DNA of 64,000 bases from JANXQZ01 sp038225555 (GCA_038225555.1 JBBRRB010000001.1:248001-312000); one strand, 5' to 3'; positions 8,115 to 17,083 are shown, counted from the stretch's first letter. Made by a program: numbers and translations. The notes: generated by a model from the letters alone, not told the origin.

Positions 8115-9316
8115 AGAGCTGCTACCTTCCGGTTCACCGTTAGAAAATATATTCCAACAAGTGCCAGAAGGACCCCGTTGCATGTGAGGACTACGGGCAC
8201 CGTGAATTGTTTCGAGAGCGACCCGATCACCAGGCTCCCGATGGGCATGCCGCCCCGAAACGCCACGTTGTACACGCTCATCACGCGTCCTCGCATTGAA
8301 TCCGTAGTGATCGTCTGCACCAGCGAGCTGACCATGGCGAATACCGAGATCAGGGCCGCGCCGGAGCAAAAGACAAGAACCGCGCTGACAGTGAGCGTGC
8401 GCGAAAGCGAGAAGGCGGCGATCATGACTCCGAGCACCACCAGCATAATGAGAGCCAAGCGGCCCTGACGGCGCACTCGGCCCATCCCCGCCACCACCAG
8501 CGCGCCTATTACGGAGCCGATACCGGAAGCGGCCAGCAGAATCGTGAACGTCCTGGCATCGCCGTGCAACACATCGCGCGCGAACACCGGCAGGAATACG
8601 ATTAAGGGAATCGCGAGCAGGGTCATGAGGAAGGCCAGCACGATTAATCCTTCCATCGCGCTTTGCTGGCGAACGAACGCGATGCCTTGCTTCATGCTGA
8701 CGAGCATTGACTCACCGGTCTTTTGCGGTCTGAAGCGAGTCTTGACAATCAGCAGAGAAATGATTACGGCCACGAACGAAACGCCATTGAGCCCGAAGCA
8801 CCAAGTGGCCCCGTAATTCGCAAGCGCCAAGCCGCCGAGCACCGGGCCGATCACGCGCGCCAGATTGAACTGAATCGAATTCAGGGCGATGGCATTCGGC
8901 AGGTCCTCTTGCTTCACCAAAGTTGGGATGAGCGCCGAGTACGCCGGTCCTCCAAATGCTTGCGCCAGCCCGACGACAAAAGAGAGAGTCAGGATGTGCC
9001 AGACATGCACCAGATGCAGCGCGAAGAGGAGCGTGAGCACGAACGCGCAGGTCATCTGAACGCCTTGCGACATCAATAAGAGGTTGCGTCGCTCCACCCG
9101 ATCCGCCACCACGCCGCCGATAAGGGAGAACAGAAAAATCGGGATTTCGCCCAGGAACGCATCGAGTCCGAGCAGAAACGCCGACCCGGATAGCTGCAGG
9201 ACGAGCCAGCTTTGCGCAAGCTTCTGCATCCAGGTGCCGATGCTTGAGGTGCAAGCGCCGATCCACATGATGCGAAAATCGCGGTATTGAAACGCCTTGA
9301 AGACGCGGGTTAGCAA
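8111..9316 (-). CDS. MFS exporter (EntS/MFS_3 type)
   Basis: This is a 401-residue, roughly 12-helix major facilitator transporter. The N-terminus FKAFQYRDFRIMWIGACTSSIGTWMQ and the loop GGVVADRVERRNLLL (motif A) are typical of the MFS_3 group of drug and siderophore exporters. The frame stays open upstream to 9490, but that would overlap the VOC gene by about 145 bases; the TTG at 9316, after GAGCGGG, is the only in-frame start codon between the VOC stop and the first helix. The start is therefore uncertain. Substrate unknown. Confidence 0.82.
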   Translation of the reverse strand: MLTRVFKAFQYRDFRIMWIGACTSSIGTWMQKLAQSWLVLQLSGSAFLLGLDAFLGEIPIFLFSLIGGVVADRVERRNLLLMSQGVQMTCAFVLTLLFALHLVHVWHILTLSFVVGLAQAFGGPAYSALIPTLVKQEDLPNAIALNSIQFNLARVIGPVLGGLALANYGATWCFGLNGVSFVAVIISLLIVKTRFRPQKTGESMLVSMKQGIAFVRQQSAMEGLIVLAFLMTLLAIPLIVFLPVFARDVLHGDARTFTILLAASGIGSVIGALVVAGMGRVRRQGRLALIMLVVLGVMIAAFSLSRTLTVSAVLVFCSGAALISVFAMVSSLVQTITTDSMRGRVMSVYNVAFRGGMPIGSLVIGSLSKQFTVPVVLTCNGVLLALVGIYFLTVNRKVAAL

Positions 9317-9344
9317 ACTGTCGTCCCGCTCTTGTCGATCAAGC

Positions 9345-9719
9345 TCATGGGAGAGGCTTTTGGCGCTCGATGAGATGGAGGATGTTTCCGTCGGCGTCGC
9401 TAAAGAAGACGAGCCGGTTCCCCTGATTCTCGAAGGGTTCTCCCAGGAATTGAACGCCTTTGGACTTGAGCTCGTTGTGACCCGCTTCAAAGTTATCGAC
9501 CTTTACTGCTAGATGTCGGATGCCTGGCGATTTCATCCCTTGCGGCGTGCGATCGCCTTCCGAAGGGATGATCTCCAGCATGGCTCCATCCGGCGCTTTG
9601 ACAAAATAATTGCCGGAATATTCGTAATTAATTCGGAATCCGAGGTGTTGGACGTACCACTCCGCGAGTTGTAACGGATTTGGCGAGGCGATCGCCGTGT
9701 GCTCCAGGCCAGTAAACAT
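9345..9719 (-). CDS. VOC (glyoxalase/bleomycin resistance) family protein
   Basis: The 124-residue single-domain protein has the vicinal-oxygen-chelate pattern: GLEHTAIASPNPLQLAEWYVQHLGF at the start, GAMLEIIP in the middle, GIRHLAVKVDNF starting the second beta-alpha-beta-beta-beta module, and FFSDADGNILHLIER at the end. His and Glu residues at these positions usually bind a divalent metal. Specific reaction unknown. It lies just upstream of the MFS exporter on the same strand, and the two are probably co-transcribed. Confidence 0.87.
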   Translation of the reverse strand: MFTGLEHTAIASPNPLQLAEWYVQHLGFRINYEYSGNYFVKAPDGAMLEIIPSEGDRTPQGMKSPGIRHLAVKVDNFEAGHNELKSKGVQFLGEPFENQGNRLVFFSDADGNILHLIERQKPLP

Positions 9720-9767
9720 GCTTGCTCCGATGAGATTCGATGAATAAAGCGATTGTAGCAGCCTGGC

Positions 9768-10304
9768 TTATGGGAGCAGGTCGGAAACAGCGAGCGAGAA
9801 GCCAGGGAGAATTGGCGTTTCCAGAGTCTGGCCGGCTTCGTAGTTGCGGTAGACTCCGGAACCGAACACATGGATTTGCCTCGTATCTGGATAGATGATC
9901 CAGACTTCTTCAACTCCGGCGTCGATGTAGGCTTTTATTTTGCGGTTCAGAATCGTTGCGCTTTCGGAGGGCGAGACCACCTCGATGGCTATCAGCGGCA
10001 TCTCGACCGTTGGCACTCTCCGCCGATCCATTCGCTGCCACGCTTCAAGCGAAAGGACGGCCACATCCGGTTGCTGCCGGCGCTCTGGTCCAGTCGCGAA
10101 CTCCGTTTCGTAAAGTACGCGGCCGCAAGGATGCTCTTCCACGAAGTTGGCCAGATGCCGACTGAGTTGGGTCGCGATATCGTTGTGTTCAGGTGTTGCG
10201 CCAGCCATCTCAATAACTTCTCCATCCAGCAACTCCCGGCGTCGATCTTCCTCCAAAGGAAGCTGATCGAATTGTTGAGCGGTCATCAGCGTTGACGTAG
10301 CCAT
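9768..10304 (-). CDS. Uma2 family (DUF820) PD-(D/E)XK nuclease-fold protein
   Basis: The 178-residue product matches the Uma2/DUF820 family, restriction-endonuclease-fold proteins abundant in cyanobacteria and acidobacteria and of uncertain cellular role. Visible motifs are the opening MTAQQFDQLPLEEDRRRELLDGEVIEM, then ALP-like QPDVAVLS carrying the Asp, IAIEVVSPSES carrying the Glu-x-Val core, and the basic NRKIKAYIDAGVEEVWIIYP helix. The catalytic pattern (D, E-x-V, K) appears intact. There is no toxin-antitoxin-like partner beside it. Confidence 0.88.
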   Translation of the reverse strand: MATSTLMTAQQFDQLPLEEDRRRELLDGEVIEMAGATPEHNDIATQLSRHLANFVEEHPCGRVLYETEFATGPERRQQPDVAVLSLEAWQRMDRRRVPTVEMPLIAIEVVSPSESATILNRKIKAYIDAGVEEVWIIYPDTRQIHVFGSGVYRNYEAGQTLETPILPGFSLAVSDLLP

Positions 10305-10313
10305 GATCGAATT

Positions 10314-10814
10314 CTACTCCGACAGAATCGGTTCCGGTGCTTCTTCCGCACGCGGACCCAACTGGCGATGCCGAGCCAAGAATCGCACGCACGTATTCCA
10401 GCGCAGCAACGCGTCATCATTGCCCGGCGTGCGCAGGCGTTCGGCCTCTTCGAACAGCCTCAACGCATGCAGCACCCATTCGTAAACCGCATGATGAACA
10501 CCAGGACCGCCTTCCTGGTAACGAGCCTTCGCCCGACGCTCCCATACGATCCCGCCATAGTAGGCGCGATCGTACTCCCCTCGAAGCCGCGCCATCAAAG
10601 CGACCGCATTCGCGAAAGCCCGGGAATCGTGGGCAATTTGATCGCTTAACGCCAGCACTACACAAATCAGAGCCTGCTGATTCTCCGGTTCGATCTCCAA
10701 GATATCGCGGCAAATGCTCTCGGCTTCAGCAGGCTCGCCTAGCAGCCGGTAATGCTCGGCCTTGGCAAGCGCGCCGATCACGCTTTCGTGCGAGAGCGGT
10801 TTCAAGGCAAACAT
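10314..10814 (-). CDS. Small TPR-like protein, function unknown
   Basis: The 166-residue helical protein contains at least one TPR-like pair near its N-terminus (ALAKAEHYRLLGEPAEAESICRDILEIEPENQQAL) and further amphipathic helices with conserved-looking AYYGGIVWERRAKARY and LHALRLFEEAERL segments. No signal peptide or membrane segment. It follows sdhB1 by 14 bases on the same strand and so is probably the last or next-to-last gene of the Sdh1 transcript, which might hint at a role in complex assembly; that is inference only. Confidence 0.75.
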   Translation of the reverse strand: MFALKPLSHESVIGALAKAEHYRLLGEPAEAESICRDILEIEPENQQALICVVLALSDQIAHDSRAFANAVALMARLRGEYDRAYYGGIVWERRAKARYQEGGPGVHHAVYEWVLHALRLFEEAERLRTPGNDDALLRWNTCVRFLARHRQLGPRAEEAPEPILSE

Positions 10815-10828
10815 GACGAGCCTCCTTC

Positions 10829-11566
10829 CTACAGAATATGCAAGAACTTCTTGAGCGGGTCAAAGTACTGATCCACTACGCGCTCTTTTAAAGGAATGAT
10901 CGCGTTCTCGGTAATGGTGATGGACTCGGGACAAACCTGACGGCAGCAGGTAGTGATATTGCAGTATCCGATATTGTGCTTCTTCTTTAGATCCGCTACG
11001 CGGTCTTCCGTATCGAGCGGATGCATCTCAAGCGCCGCCGCATACACCAGATACCGAGGCCCGATGAACTCTTCGTGTTTCTGGTGTTCGCGCAGAACGT
11101 GGCAAACATCCTGACACAGGAAACACTCGATGCACTTGCGAAACTCCTGCACGCGGTTCACGTCGCACTGCTGCATGCGCCAGGTGCCATCCGGAGCGTC
11201 GGGCTTGCGGGGCTTGAACTTGCGGATCGTCTTCTTCACGCGGAAGTTCCAAGAGACGTCGGTAACCAGATCGCGAATGGAAGGGAACGCGTGCATCGGT
11301 TCAATGGTGACCGGCTGGTCTAAATTCAGCTCGTTCAGACGCGTCATGCACATCAGCTTGGGATTGCCGTTGACCTCGGCCGAGCATGAGCCGCATTTGC
11401 CGGCCTTGCAATTCCAGCGCACTGCCAGATCGGGCGCCTGTTCGGCTTGAATTCGGTGAACCGCGTCCAGCACGACCATTCCAGGGTCTACGGGCGTCGA
11501 GTAATCCTGAAATTTGCCGCCGCTGGAGTCGCCTCGCCAGATTCGAAATGTAGCCCGGTCCGCCAT
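10829..11566 (-). CDS. sdhB: Succinate dehydrogenase/fumarate reductase iron-sulfur subunit (Sdh1 type)
   Basis: The 245-residue subunit passes electrons from the flavoprotein to quinone. The [2Fe-2S] site is CKAGKCGSCSAEV with a distal Cys in LMCMTRL; the [4Fe-4S] cluster pattern is CIECFLCQDVC; and the last cluster pattern is CCRQVCPESI. The second cluster lacks the usual proline after the last cysteine. Its ATG overlaps the sdhA stop by one base (TAATG). Gene order membrane subunit-sdhA-sdhB and the sequence style resemble mycobacterial Sdh1 (Rv0249c-Rv0247c) more than the second complex in this window. Confidence 0.92.
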   Translation of the reverse strand: MADRATFRIWRGDSSGGKFQDYSTPVDPGMVVLDAVHRIQAEQAPDLAVRWNCKAGKCGSCSAEVNGNPKLMCMTRLNELNLDQPVTIEPMHAFPSIRDLVTDVSWNFRVKKTIRKFKPRKPDAPDGTWRMQQCDVNRVQEFRKCIECFLCQDVCHVLREHQKHEEFIGPRYLVYAAALEMHPLDTEDRVADLKKKHNIGYCNITTCCRQVCPESITITENAIIPLKERVVDQYFDPLKKFLHIL

Positions 11567-13380
11567 TATTTCATCTCCTCGATGATGCCCTTAAGTTCCG
11601 CGGGAAGCGATGCCACGGCTCTGCGCTCCACTTGCATTTCGCCTCCAGCCCCGCGCTGGATGACGATATTGTACTTGCCCCATTCGGGATCCTTCGCCGG
11701 ATAATCGTCGCGAAACTGAGCGCCCCGGCTCTCTTTGCGCAGCAGAGCAGCCCTGGTAATCGCTTCCGATACCATCAGCAGGTTCGGGATATCCAGGGCG
11801 GTGTGCCAGCCGTTGTTGTAGTGCCGATTTCCCTCAATGCCCGCTTTCACCGCTCGCACGCGCAGCTGCGCGATCCTCTCAACCGCCATCTCCATTTCGT
11901 CGGCGGTGCGCACGATCCCCACTAGATCCTGCATGAACTCCTGCAACTCGTGTTGGATCGCGTAGGGATTCTCGGCTGCAGCCCCATGCTCAAAAGGTTC
12001 TAGCGCCGCCGCGCTGGCCGCTTGCGCTTGAGCCTGATCGATGGCGGCGGATCCATTGCTCTTCGCGAATTCAGCCGCGAACTGGCCAGCCCTTTTGCCA
12101 AACACCAGCAGGTCCGAAAGCGAGTTGCCGCCCAGACGATTCGCTCCGTGCAGCCCTGCCGCCGCTTCGCCTGCGGCGAACAGTCCTGGCACCGTGGACA
12201 TTTGCGTATCCCCATCCACTCGAACTCCGCCCATCATGTAATGCGTCGTGGGACCGATCTCCATCGGCTCTTTGGTAATGTCTATGTCGGCGAGCTGTTT
12301 GAATTGGTGATACATGCTGGGAAGCTTGCGCTTGATGTGTTCAGCCGCCTTGGGAATTTTCTCTTTAATCCAGGAAATGTCCAGGAACACGCCCCCGTGT
12401 GGACTACCGCGACCCGCCTTCACTTCTCGATTGATACAGCGCGCCACGTGATCGCGCGTCAGCAGTTCCGGCGGCCTGCGAGCGTTCTTGTCGCCCATGC
12501 AATAGCGCCAGCCCTCTTCTTCGCTGTCGGCGGTCTGCTCCTTATAAAGGTCGGGAATATCGTCGAACATAAACCGCCGACCTTCGCTATTGCGCAGCAC
12601 GCCGCCTTCGCCGCGCACCCCTTCGGTGACCAGAATGCCTCGCACGCTGATCGGCCAAATCATTCCTGTGGGATGAAACTGGACAAACTCCATATCCATG
12701 AGTTCAGCTCCCGCGCGATACGCCAAGGCATGCCCGTCGCCCGTGTACTCCCAACTGTTGCTGGTGATCTTGAAGGCGCGCCCAATTCCGCCGGTGGCCA
12801 GAATGACGGCCTTGGCTTGCCATAGCATGAAGTGGCCCTTCTCGCGGTCGTATCCAAATGCGCCGGCAATACGGCCTGAATCCATCAGGAGCGTCAGGAC
12901 CGTACACTCCATATGAACTTCCATGCCGGTGTGGATGCCATGATCCTGAAGCGTGCGGATCATTTCGAGGCCGGTGCGATCGCCCACATGGGCGAGCCGC
13001 GCATAGCGATGTCCGCCGAAGTTCCTTTGCAGAATTTTGCCGTCTTTGGTGCGATCGAAGAGAGCTCCCCAAGCCTCCAGTTCGCGCACCCGATCGGGCG
13101 CTTCCTTGGCGTGCAACTCCGCCATGCGCGGATTGTTGAGATACTGGCCGCCTCGCATGGTGTCGGCGAAGTGAACGCGCCAGTTGTCGCGGTCGTCCAC
13201 GTTGGCCAGAGCCGCCGCGACTCCGCCTTCGGCCATCACGGTGTGAGCCTTGCCGAGCAGGGACTTGCACACTACTCCGACTGTAACGCCCGATCCAGCA
13301 GCCTCAATGGCGGCTCGAAGACCCGCTCCCCCGGCGCCGATTACGAGCACGTCGTAGGAGTAGGTCTGGTACTCTGCCAT
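11566..13380 (-). CDS. sdhA: Succinate dehydrogenase/fumarate reductase flavoprotein subunit (Sdh1 type)
   Basis: The 604-residue flavoprotein has the FAD-binding Rossmann motif VLVIGAGGAGLRAAIEA at residues about 10-26, and His46 in KAHTVMAEGG is the probable covalent FAD attachment site. Active-site segments are RGEGGVLRN, INREVKAGRG and THYMMGGVRVD, and LFAAGEAAAGLHGANRLGGNSL is the conserved C-terminal FAD contact. It oxidises succinate to fumarate (or the reverse) on the cytoplasmic side of the membrane. It directly abuts the upstream membrane subunit gene and overlaps sdhB. Confidence 0.94.
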   Translation of the reverse strand: MAEYQTYSYDVLVIGAGGAGLRAAIEAAGSGVTVGVVCKSLLGKAHTVMAEGGVAAALANVDDRDNWRVHFADTMRGGQYLNNPRMAELHAKEAPDRVRELEAWGALFDRTKDGKILQRNFGGHRYARLAHVGDRTGLEMIRTLQDHGIHTGMEVHMECTVLTLLMDSGRIAGAFGYDREKGHFMLWQAKAVILATGGIGRAFKITSNSWEYTGDGHALAYRAGAELMDMEFVQFHPTGMIWPISVRGILVTEGVRGEGGVLRNSEGRRFMFDDIPDLYKEQTADSEEEGWRYCMGDKNARRPPELLTRDHVARCINREVKAGRGSPHGGVFLDISWIKEKIPKAAEHIKRKLPSMYHQFKQLADIDITKEPMEIGPTTHYMMGGVRVDGDTQMSTVPGLFAAGEAAAGLHGANRLGGNSLSDLLVFGKRAGQFAAEFAKSNGSAAIDQAQAQAASAAALEPFEHGAAAENPYAIQHELQEFMQDLVGIVRTADEMEMAVERIAQLRVRAVKAGIEGNRHYNNGWHTALDIPNLLMVSEAITRAALLRKESRGAQFRDDYPAKDPEWGKYNIVIQRGAGGEMQVERRAVASLPAELKGIIEEMK

Positions 13381-14166
13381 TTAAAAAATTCTCCAATCGG
13401 ACCAGATGCCCATGGAACACAGTCGAACGTAAATGTCCGAAAAGCCTACCGAGAAAAGACTGGCCCAAGCCCACTTTTTGTGGTTGCCGTTCAGGCAGGT
13501 GACGCAATCGTAGAGTTTGTGACGCGCCGGGTGATCCGAGAGCTGCTTGAGGGATCCGCCCGCGAGATGGCGGAAAGCATGGCATCCGAACACGTACCCG
13601 CCGAGCAGCACGACATTCACGGCGAGAATGACAGTTCCCAGGCCAATGCCGAATCCATCCGAGAACCAAAGCGCCTTCCAAACGTCGTAGACGAGGAAGC
13701 CCCACACGATGTAGGACAGCCTCAGAAAGTGACGATGGAGGTTTTGCATAATCAGTGGAAAGCTGCGCTCGCCGAGGTAGGATTTGCGCGGCTCGCCTAC
13801 CGAGCAGGCAGGAGGATCGGCCCAGAACGCTTTATAGTAAGCTCCGCGGTAGTAATAGCAAGTGAAGCGAAACAGCCCCGGGATCCAAAGGATGAAGAGC
13901 GCAGGGGAAAACGGCAAAAAGCCGGGATACCAGGAAGGCTTCGGGCCGAACATGGCGTGGGGAGAATCACCGAAAAGCTCGGGCGAATAGAAAGGGGAAA
14001 TGTAGGGTCCGAAGGTGTAGTGGGTGCCTTGCAAGGCAGCCCAATTTGCATAGACGAGAAACGAACCCAAGCCGAGGAACACCAGAAAGGGCGCTACCCA
14101 CCACGCATCGCGACGCCCGGTCTGGCCGAAGCGCCCATTCTTCCAGACCAGATCTGGAGCTGCCAT
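13381..14166 (-). CDS. sdhC: Sdh1 membrane anchor subunit (Rv0249c-like)
   Basis: The 261-residue membrane protein precedes sdhA/sdhB and is predicted to be the quinone-reactive anchor. Hydrophobic segments include APFLVFLGLGSFLVYANW, PALFILWIPGLFRF, LRLSYIVWGFLVYDVW and GLGTVILAVNVVLLGGYVFGCH. Candidate heme ligands are His in MQNLHRHFLRL and CHAFRHLAGG. A CVTCLNGNHKKW motif lies near the end. An in-frame TTG exists at 14181, but the ATG at 14166 has GAGAGG just upstream and is preferred. The protein is longer than classical SdhC or SdhD and resembles the single-chain anchor of mycobacterial Sdh1. Confidence 0.8.
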   Translation of the reverse strand: MAAPDLVWKNGRFGQTGRRDAWWVAPFLVFLGLGSFLVYANWAALQGTHYTFGPYISPFYSPELFGDSPHAMFGPKPSWYPGFLPFSPALFILWIPGLFRFTCYYYRGAYYKAFWADPPACSVGEPRKSYLGERSFPLIMQNLHRHFLRLSYIVWGFLVYDVWKALWFSDGFGIGLGTVILAVNVVLLGGYVFGCHAFRHLAGGSLKQLSDHPARHKLYDCVTCLNGNHKKWAWASLFSVGFSDIYVRLCSMGIWSDWRIF

Positions 14167-14254
14167 GTTTTCCTCTCTCAATGGATGTGAACATAAACGA
14201 TATCAGATTGGACGAGCCGGTCTTCCCGAAACGTCGCACGAGTCTCAAAATAGT

Positions 14255-14293
14255 GCTACTAATTAGGTTCCCGAGGAATCACTAGATAGTAGC
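14255..14293. promoter_or_regulatory. Inverted repeat upstream of the metal ECF transporter
   Basis: Arms GCTACTA (14255-14261) and TAGTAGC (14287-14293) are perfect inverted repeats separated by 25 bases and end 9 bases before the transporter ATG. It could be an operator half-site pair or an mRNA hairpin over the ribosome-binding region. It does not match the NikR consensus I know. The rest of the 136-base divergent gap shows no cobalamin-riboswitch core. Confidence 0.35.
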
Positions 14294-14302
14294 TTCTGCG
14301 AC

Positions 14303-16219
14303 ATGCATATTCCAGACGGTTATCTAAGCCCTTCCACCTGCGCCGTCCTCTATGGAGCGGCGGCACCCTTCTGGTACGTCGCGCTGAAGCGCGTGAAGAA
14401 GCTGCTGCATACCCGCCTGGTTCCCCTGATTTCCGTGTTTGGGGCCTTCTCCTTCGTCGTCATGATGTTCAACTTGCCGTTGCCGGGAGGGACCACCGGA
14501 CACGCGGTAGGCATGGGAATTGCAGCCATTGTGCTGGGTCCATGGGCAGCAATCTTGTCGGTATCGATCGCTCTCTTGATTCAGGCCATCTTCTTCGGCG
14601 ATGGCGGGATCACGGCGATCGGAGCCAACTGCTTCAACATGGGGATCGTAGGCTCGCTGGTAGCGTACGCGGTTTACCGGCTCATCGGCATCAAGGCCGA
14701 GCTTAGTTCCAAGCGACGGGTATTCGCTGCAGGGCTGGCAGGGTACGCCGGGATCAACGCCGCCGCATTATTGGCCGCGATTGAATTTGGGATTCAGCCG
14801 TTGCTCTTTCGCGATGCTTCGGGAACACCCCTCTATGCTCCTTATCCTTTGAGTATCTCGATCCCAGCCATGATGCTGGGACATCTTACATTCGCTGGAC
14901 TCGCAGAATTGGTGATTACAGCGGGAGTGGTGAGCTACTTGCAGCGCGCCGATCCTGGCCTGCTTAAATTTTCCGCCCCTGATGCGCCGCCGACCGATGA
15001 GTGCGCCCAACGGTATGCCGGACAGACTCCCTGGCCGACCATGCGCAAACTCTGGCTTGGGTTGGCAGCTATGCTCGTTCTGACGCCTCTTGGAATTTTG
15101 GCCGTGGGAAGCGCTTGGGGAGAGTGGACCGCGCAGGATTTTGCCGACGCTTCGGCACGACAACAAATCGCGGCCGCCTCGGGGAATCAGCTGCCGCCGG
15201 TACACCCGCCGCAAGGTCTTGAACGCTTATCGTCGGTGTGGACTGCACCTATCGCCCGCTACGCGCCTTCCTTCATCCGTAGCGCTTCGTTTGGGTATTT
15301 CGTTTCAGCCGCTACGGGCGTCGGGCTAATCATCGTGGTGTGCCTGCTCGTTCGGTGGCTGTTTAAGCGCCAGCCCGAAGAGGGTTTGATAACGTCCAGC
15401 CGACGCAGTAGACGATTTGTGGAGCGGACCGTTGAAGGGCTGTTGGGAGCGGTGGAGCGTTCGATTTATGCCGAGCAAACCGCTCGCGGACGTGGCTTCT
15501 TGCAGGAGCTTGATCCACGCGTTAAACTTTGCGGATTGCTGGGCTTGATCGTGGCTGTCGCGGCGGTGCATCGGATCTGGACGCTGCTGGCCCTTTTCGC
15601 CGTCTCTTTAATCCTCGCGTTGACGTCTCGCATATCGATTCCCGCGCTCATGACCAGAGTCTGGATCGGAGTGCTTGCGTTCACTGGAATGATCGCTCTT
15701 CCCGCCGTCTTTCTCACGCCTGGCGAGGCGATCTACCGGCTGCCCCTGCTGCACTGGCCAGTAACGGTTCAAGGTCTAAGCAGCGCAACGTTTTTGCTTC
15801 TCCGCGCTGAAATTGCCTCGACGCTTTCTATCCTGCTCATACTCTGCACGCCTTGGGTCCAGGTTCTGAAATCCCTGCGTTTCTTCCGCGTACCAGTTGT
15901 CTGCGTCGTGCTCCTGGGTATGACGTATCGTTATATCTTTCTGCTGATTCAGACAGCGCACGACATGTTCGAAGCACGGCGGGCTAGGCTGGTCGGCACG
16001 CTGCACGGCCCAGAGCGGCGACGCCTGGCAGCAGGCAGCGCGGGAGTGCTGCTCGGCAGAAGCTTTCAATTGACGAACGAGGTTCACCTCGCCATGCAAG
16101 CCCGAGGCTACCGGGGCGATGTTCACGTGATGGACGATCGGAACATGCGCCGGAGTGACTGGATTCGGCTTTCGGCGTTGCTGGGAGTTGCGATCCTGGC
16201 GCTGTGGGCGGGCAGATGA
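14303..16219 (+). CDS. Cobalt/nickel ECF transporter, fused CbiM-CbiN-like-CbiQ
   Basis: This 638-residue membrane protein joins the substrate-specific and transmembrane coupling parts of a cobalt or nickel ECF transporter. Residues 1 to about 215 are CbiM/NikM-like: the chain opens with MHIPDGYLSP, whose N-terminal Met-His is the metal ligand, and continues with LPGGTTGHAVG and IQAIFFGDGGITAIGANCFNMG. Residues about 245-350 hold two membrane segments around a polar loop, like CbiN or the PDGLE domain. Residues about 385-638 are CbiQ-like (LDPRVKLCGLLGLIV, and EVHLAMQARGYRG for the ATPase coupling helix). Metal specificity (Co or Ni) is not decided; orphan ureF in the window makes nickel plausible. 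The stop overlaps the CbiO start as ATGA. Confidence 0.9.
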   Translation: MHIPDGYLSPSTCAVLYGAAAPFWYVALKRVKKLLHTRLVPLISVFGAFSFVVMMFNLPLPGGTTGHAVGMGIAAIVLGPWAAILSVSIALLIQAIFFGDGGITAIGANCFNMGIVGSLVAYAVYRLIGIKAELSSKRRVFAAGLAGYAGINAAALLAAIEFGIQPLLFRDASGTPLYAPYPLSISIPAMMLGHLTFAGLAELVITAGVVSYLQRADPGLLKFSAPDAPPTDECAQRYAGQTPWPTMRKLWLGLAAMLVLTPLGILAVGSAWGEWTAQDFADASARQQIAAASGNQLPPVHPPQGLERLSSVWTAPIARYAPSFIRSASFGYFVSAATGVGLIIVVCLLVRWLFKRQPEEGLITSSRRSRRFVERTVEGLLGAVERSIYAEQTARGRGFLQELDPRVKLCGLLGLIVAVAAVHRIWTLLALFAVSLILALTSRISIPALMTRVWIGVLAFTGMIALPAVFLTPGEAIYRLPLLHWPVTVQGLSSATFLLLRAEIASTLSILLILCTPWVQVLKSLRFFRVPVVCVVLLGMTYRYIFLLIQTAHDMFEARRARLVGTLHGPERRRLAAGSAGVLLGRSFQLTNEVHLAMQARGYRGDVHVMDDRNMRRSDWIRLSALLGVAILALWAGR

Positions 16220-17028
16220 AAGAGAATCCGCACGCTTCCCATCTGGCATTCGAGGTTCGCGACATCACATACCGCTACGACCAGGTTACAGCCCTAAAAG
16301 GGCTCTCGATGACGGTGAAAAAGGGCGAGCGAGTGGCGCTGGTGGGGGCCAACGGCTCGGGTAAATCGACACTCTTGCGGATTCTTGCGGGGCTCTATTT
16401 TCCGCAGAGCGGCGACGTGTTCTTCGATGGCCAACCCTTGAGTGCCGTGGATCTCGATGAGGAACAGTTCTCGTTCCGGTTCCGGCGGAGGGTCGGATTG
16501 ATTTTTCAAAATCCGGATGTGCAGCTTTTCAATCCCAGCGTGTTCGATGAGGTCGCTTTTGGACCTCTCCAATTAAATTGGCCCAAAGACCAGATCCGTC
16601 AACGGGTCCTGGAAACACTGGAATTGATGGAGATCGCTCACTTGAGAGATCGGCCCCCGCACCGATTATCGGGAGGAGAGAAGAAACGAGTTGCTTTGGC
16701 ATCAGTGCTGATTCTCGACCCCGAAGTCTTGCTCCTGGATGAGCCGAGCGCCGCGCTCGATCCGAAGAGCCAGGCTCAGATGGTCGATTTCCTGGTGTCC
16801 TGGAGCGGGGGGACGAAGACCGTGATCACCGCAACTCATGACCTGGACACCCTGGAAGACATTGCTGACCGCTGTTATGTTTTCGAAAGCGGGTCTATCG
16901 CCGCCGAAGGGACGCCGATCGAAATTCTGCATGATGTGGGACTGCTGGAGCGTGCCCGTTTGGTCAGGGTGCAACATCACGTACACGATCACGGGGCCAT
17001 GCATCCCCATCCACACCTGCACCGCTAA
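16216..17028 (+). CDS. cbiO: Cobalt/nickel ECF transporter ATPase CbiO with His-rich tail
   Basis: The 270-residue ABC ATPase powers the fused CbiMNQ component. Walker A is GANGSGKST (44-52), the signature LSGGEKKRVALA lies near 151-162, and Walker B VLLLDEPSAALDP near 171-183; the switch His is in TATHDLDTL. The C-terminus carries eight histidines in the last 18 residues, which may bind or buffer the transported metal, an uncommon decoration for CbiO. The ATG at 16216 overlapping the preceding stop was preferred over the in-frame GTG at 16204, which lies inside the transporter gene. Confidence 0.92.
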   Translation: MKENPHASHLAFEVRDITYRYDQVTALKGLSMTVKKGERVALVGANGSGKSTLLRILAGLYFPQSGDVFFDGQPLSAVDLDEEQFSFRFRRRVGLIFQNPDVQLFNPSVFDEVAFGPLQLNWPKDQIRQRVLETLELMEIAHLRDRPPHRLSGGEKKRVALASVLILDPEVLLLDEPSAALDPKSQAQMVDFLVSWSGGTKTVITATHDLDTLEDIADRCYVFESGSIAAEGTPIEILHDVGLLERARLVRVQHHVHDHGAMHPHPHLHR

Positions 17029-17083
17029 GACTTTCGGAAAGCCAGATCGCCGGTGGCATGACAATAGAGTAGGCTGGAACCGT

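Noticed and set aside
12913..14190. A 425-codon plus-strand frame opposite Sdh1 sdhA and its anchor gene
   Set aside because: Antisense to recognisable genes, no family features, no ribosome site.
14167..14302. Cobalamin riboswitch before the ECF transporter
   Set aside because: The gap is only 136 bases and shows no B12-box-like core.
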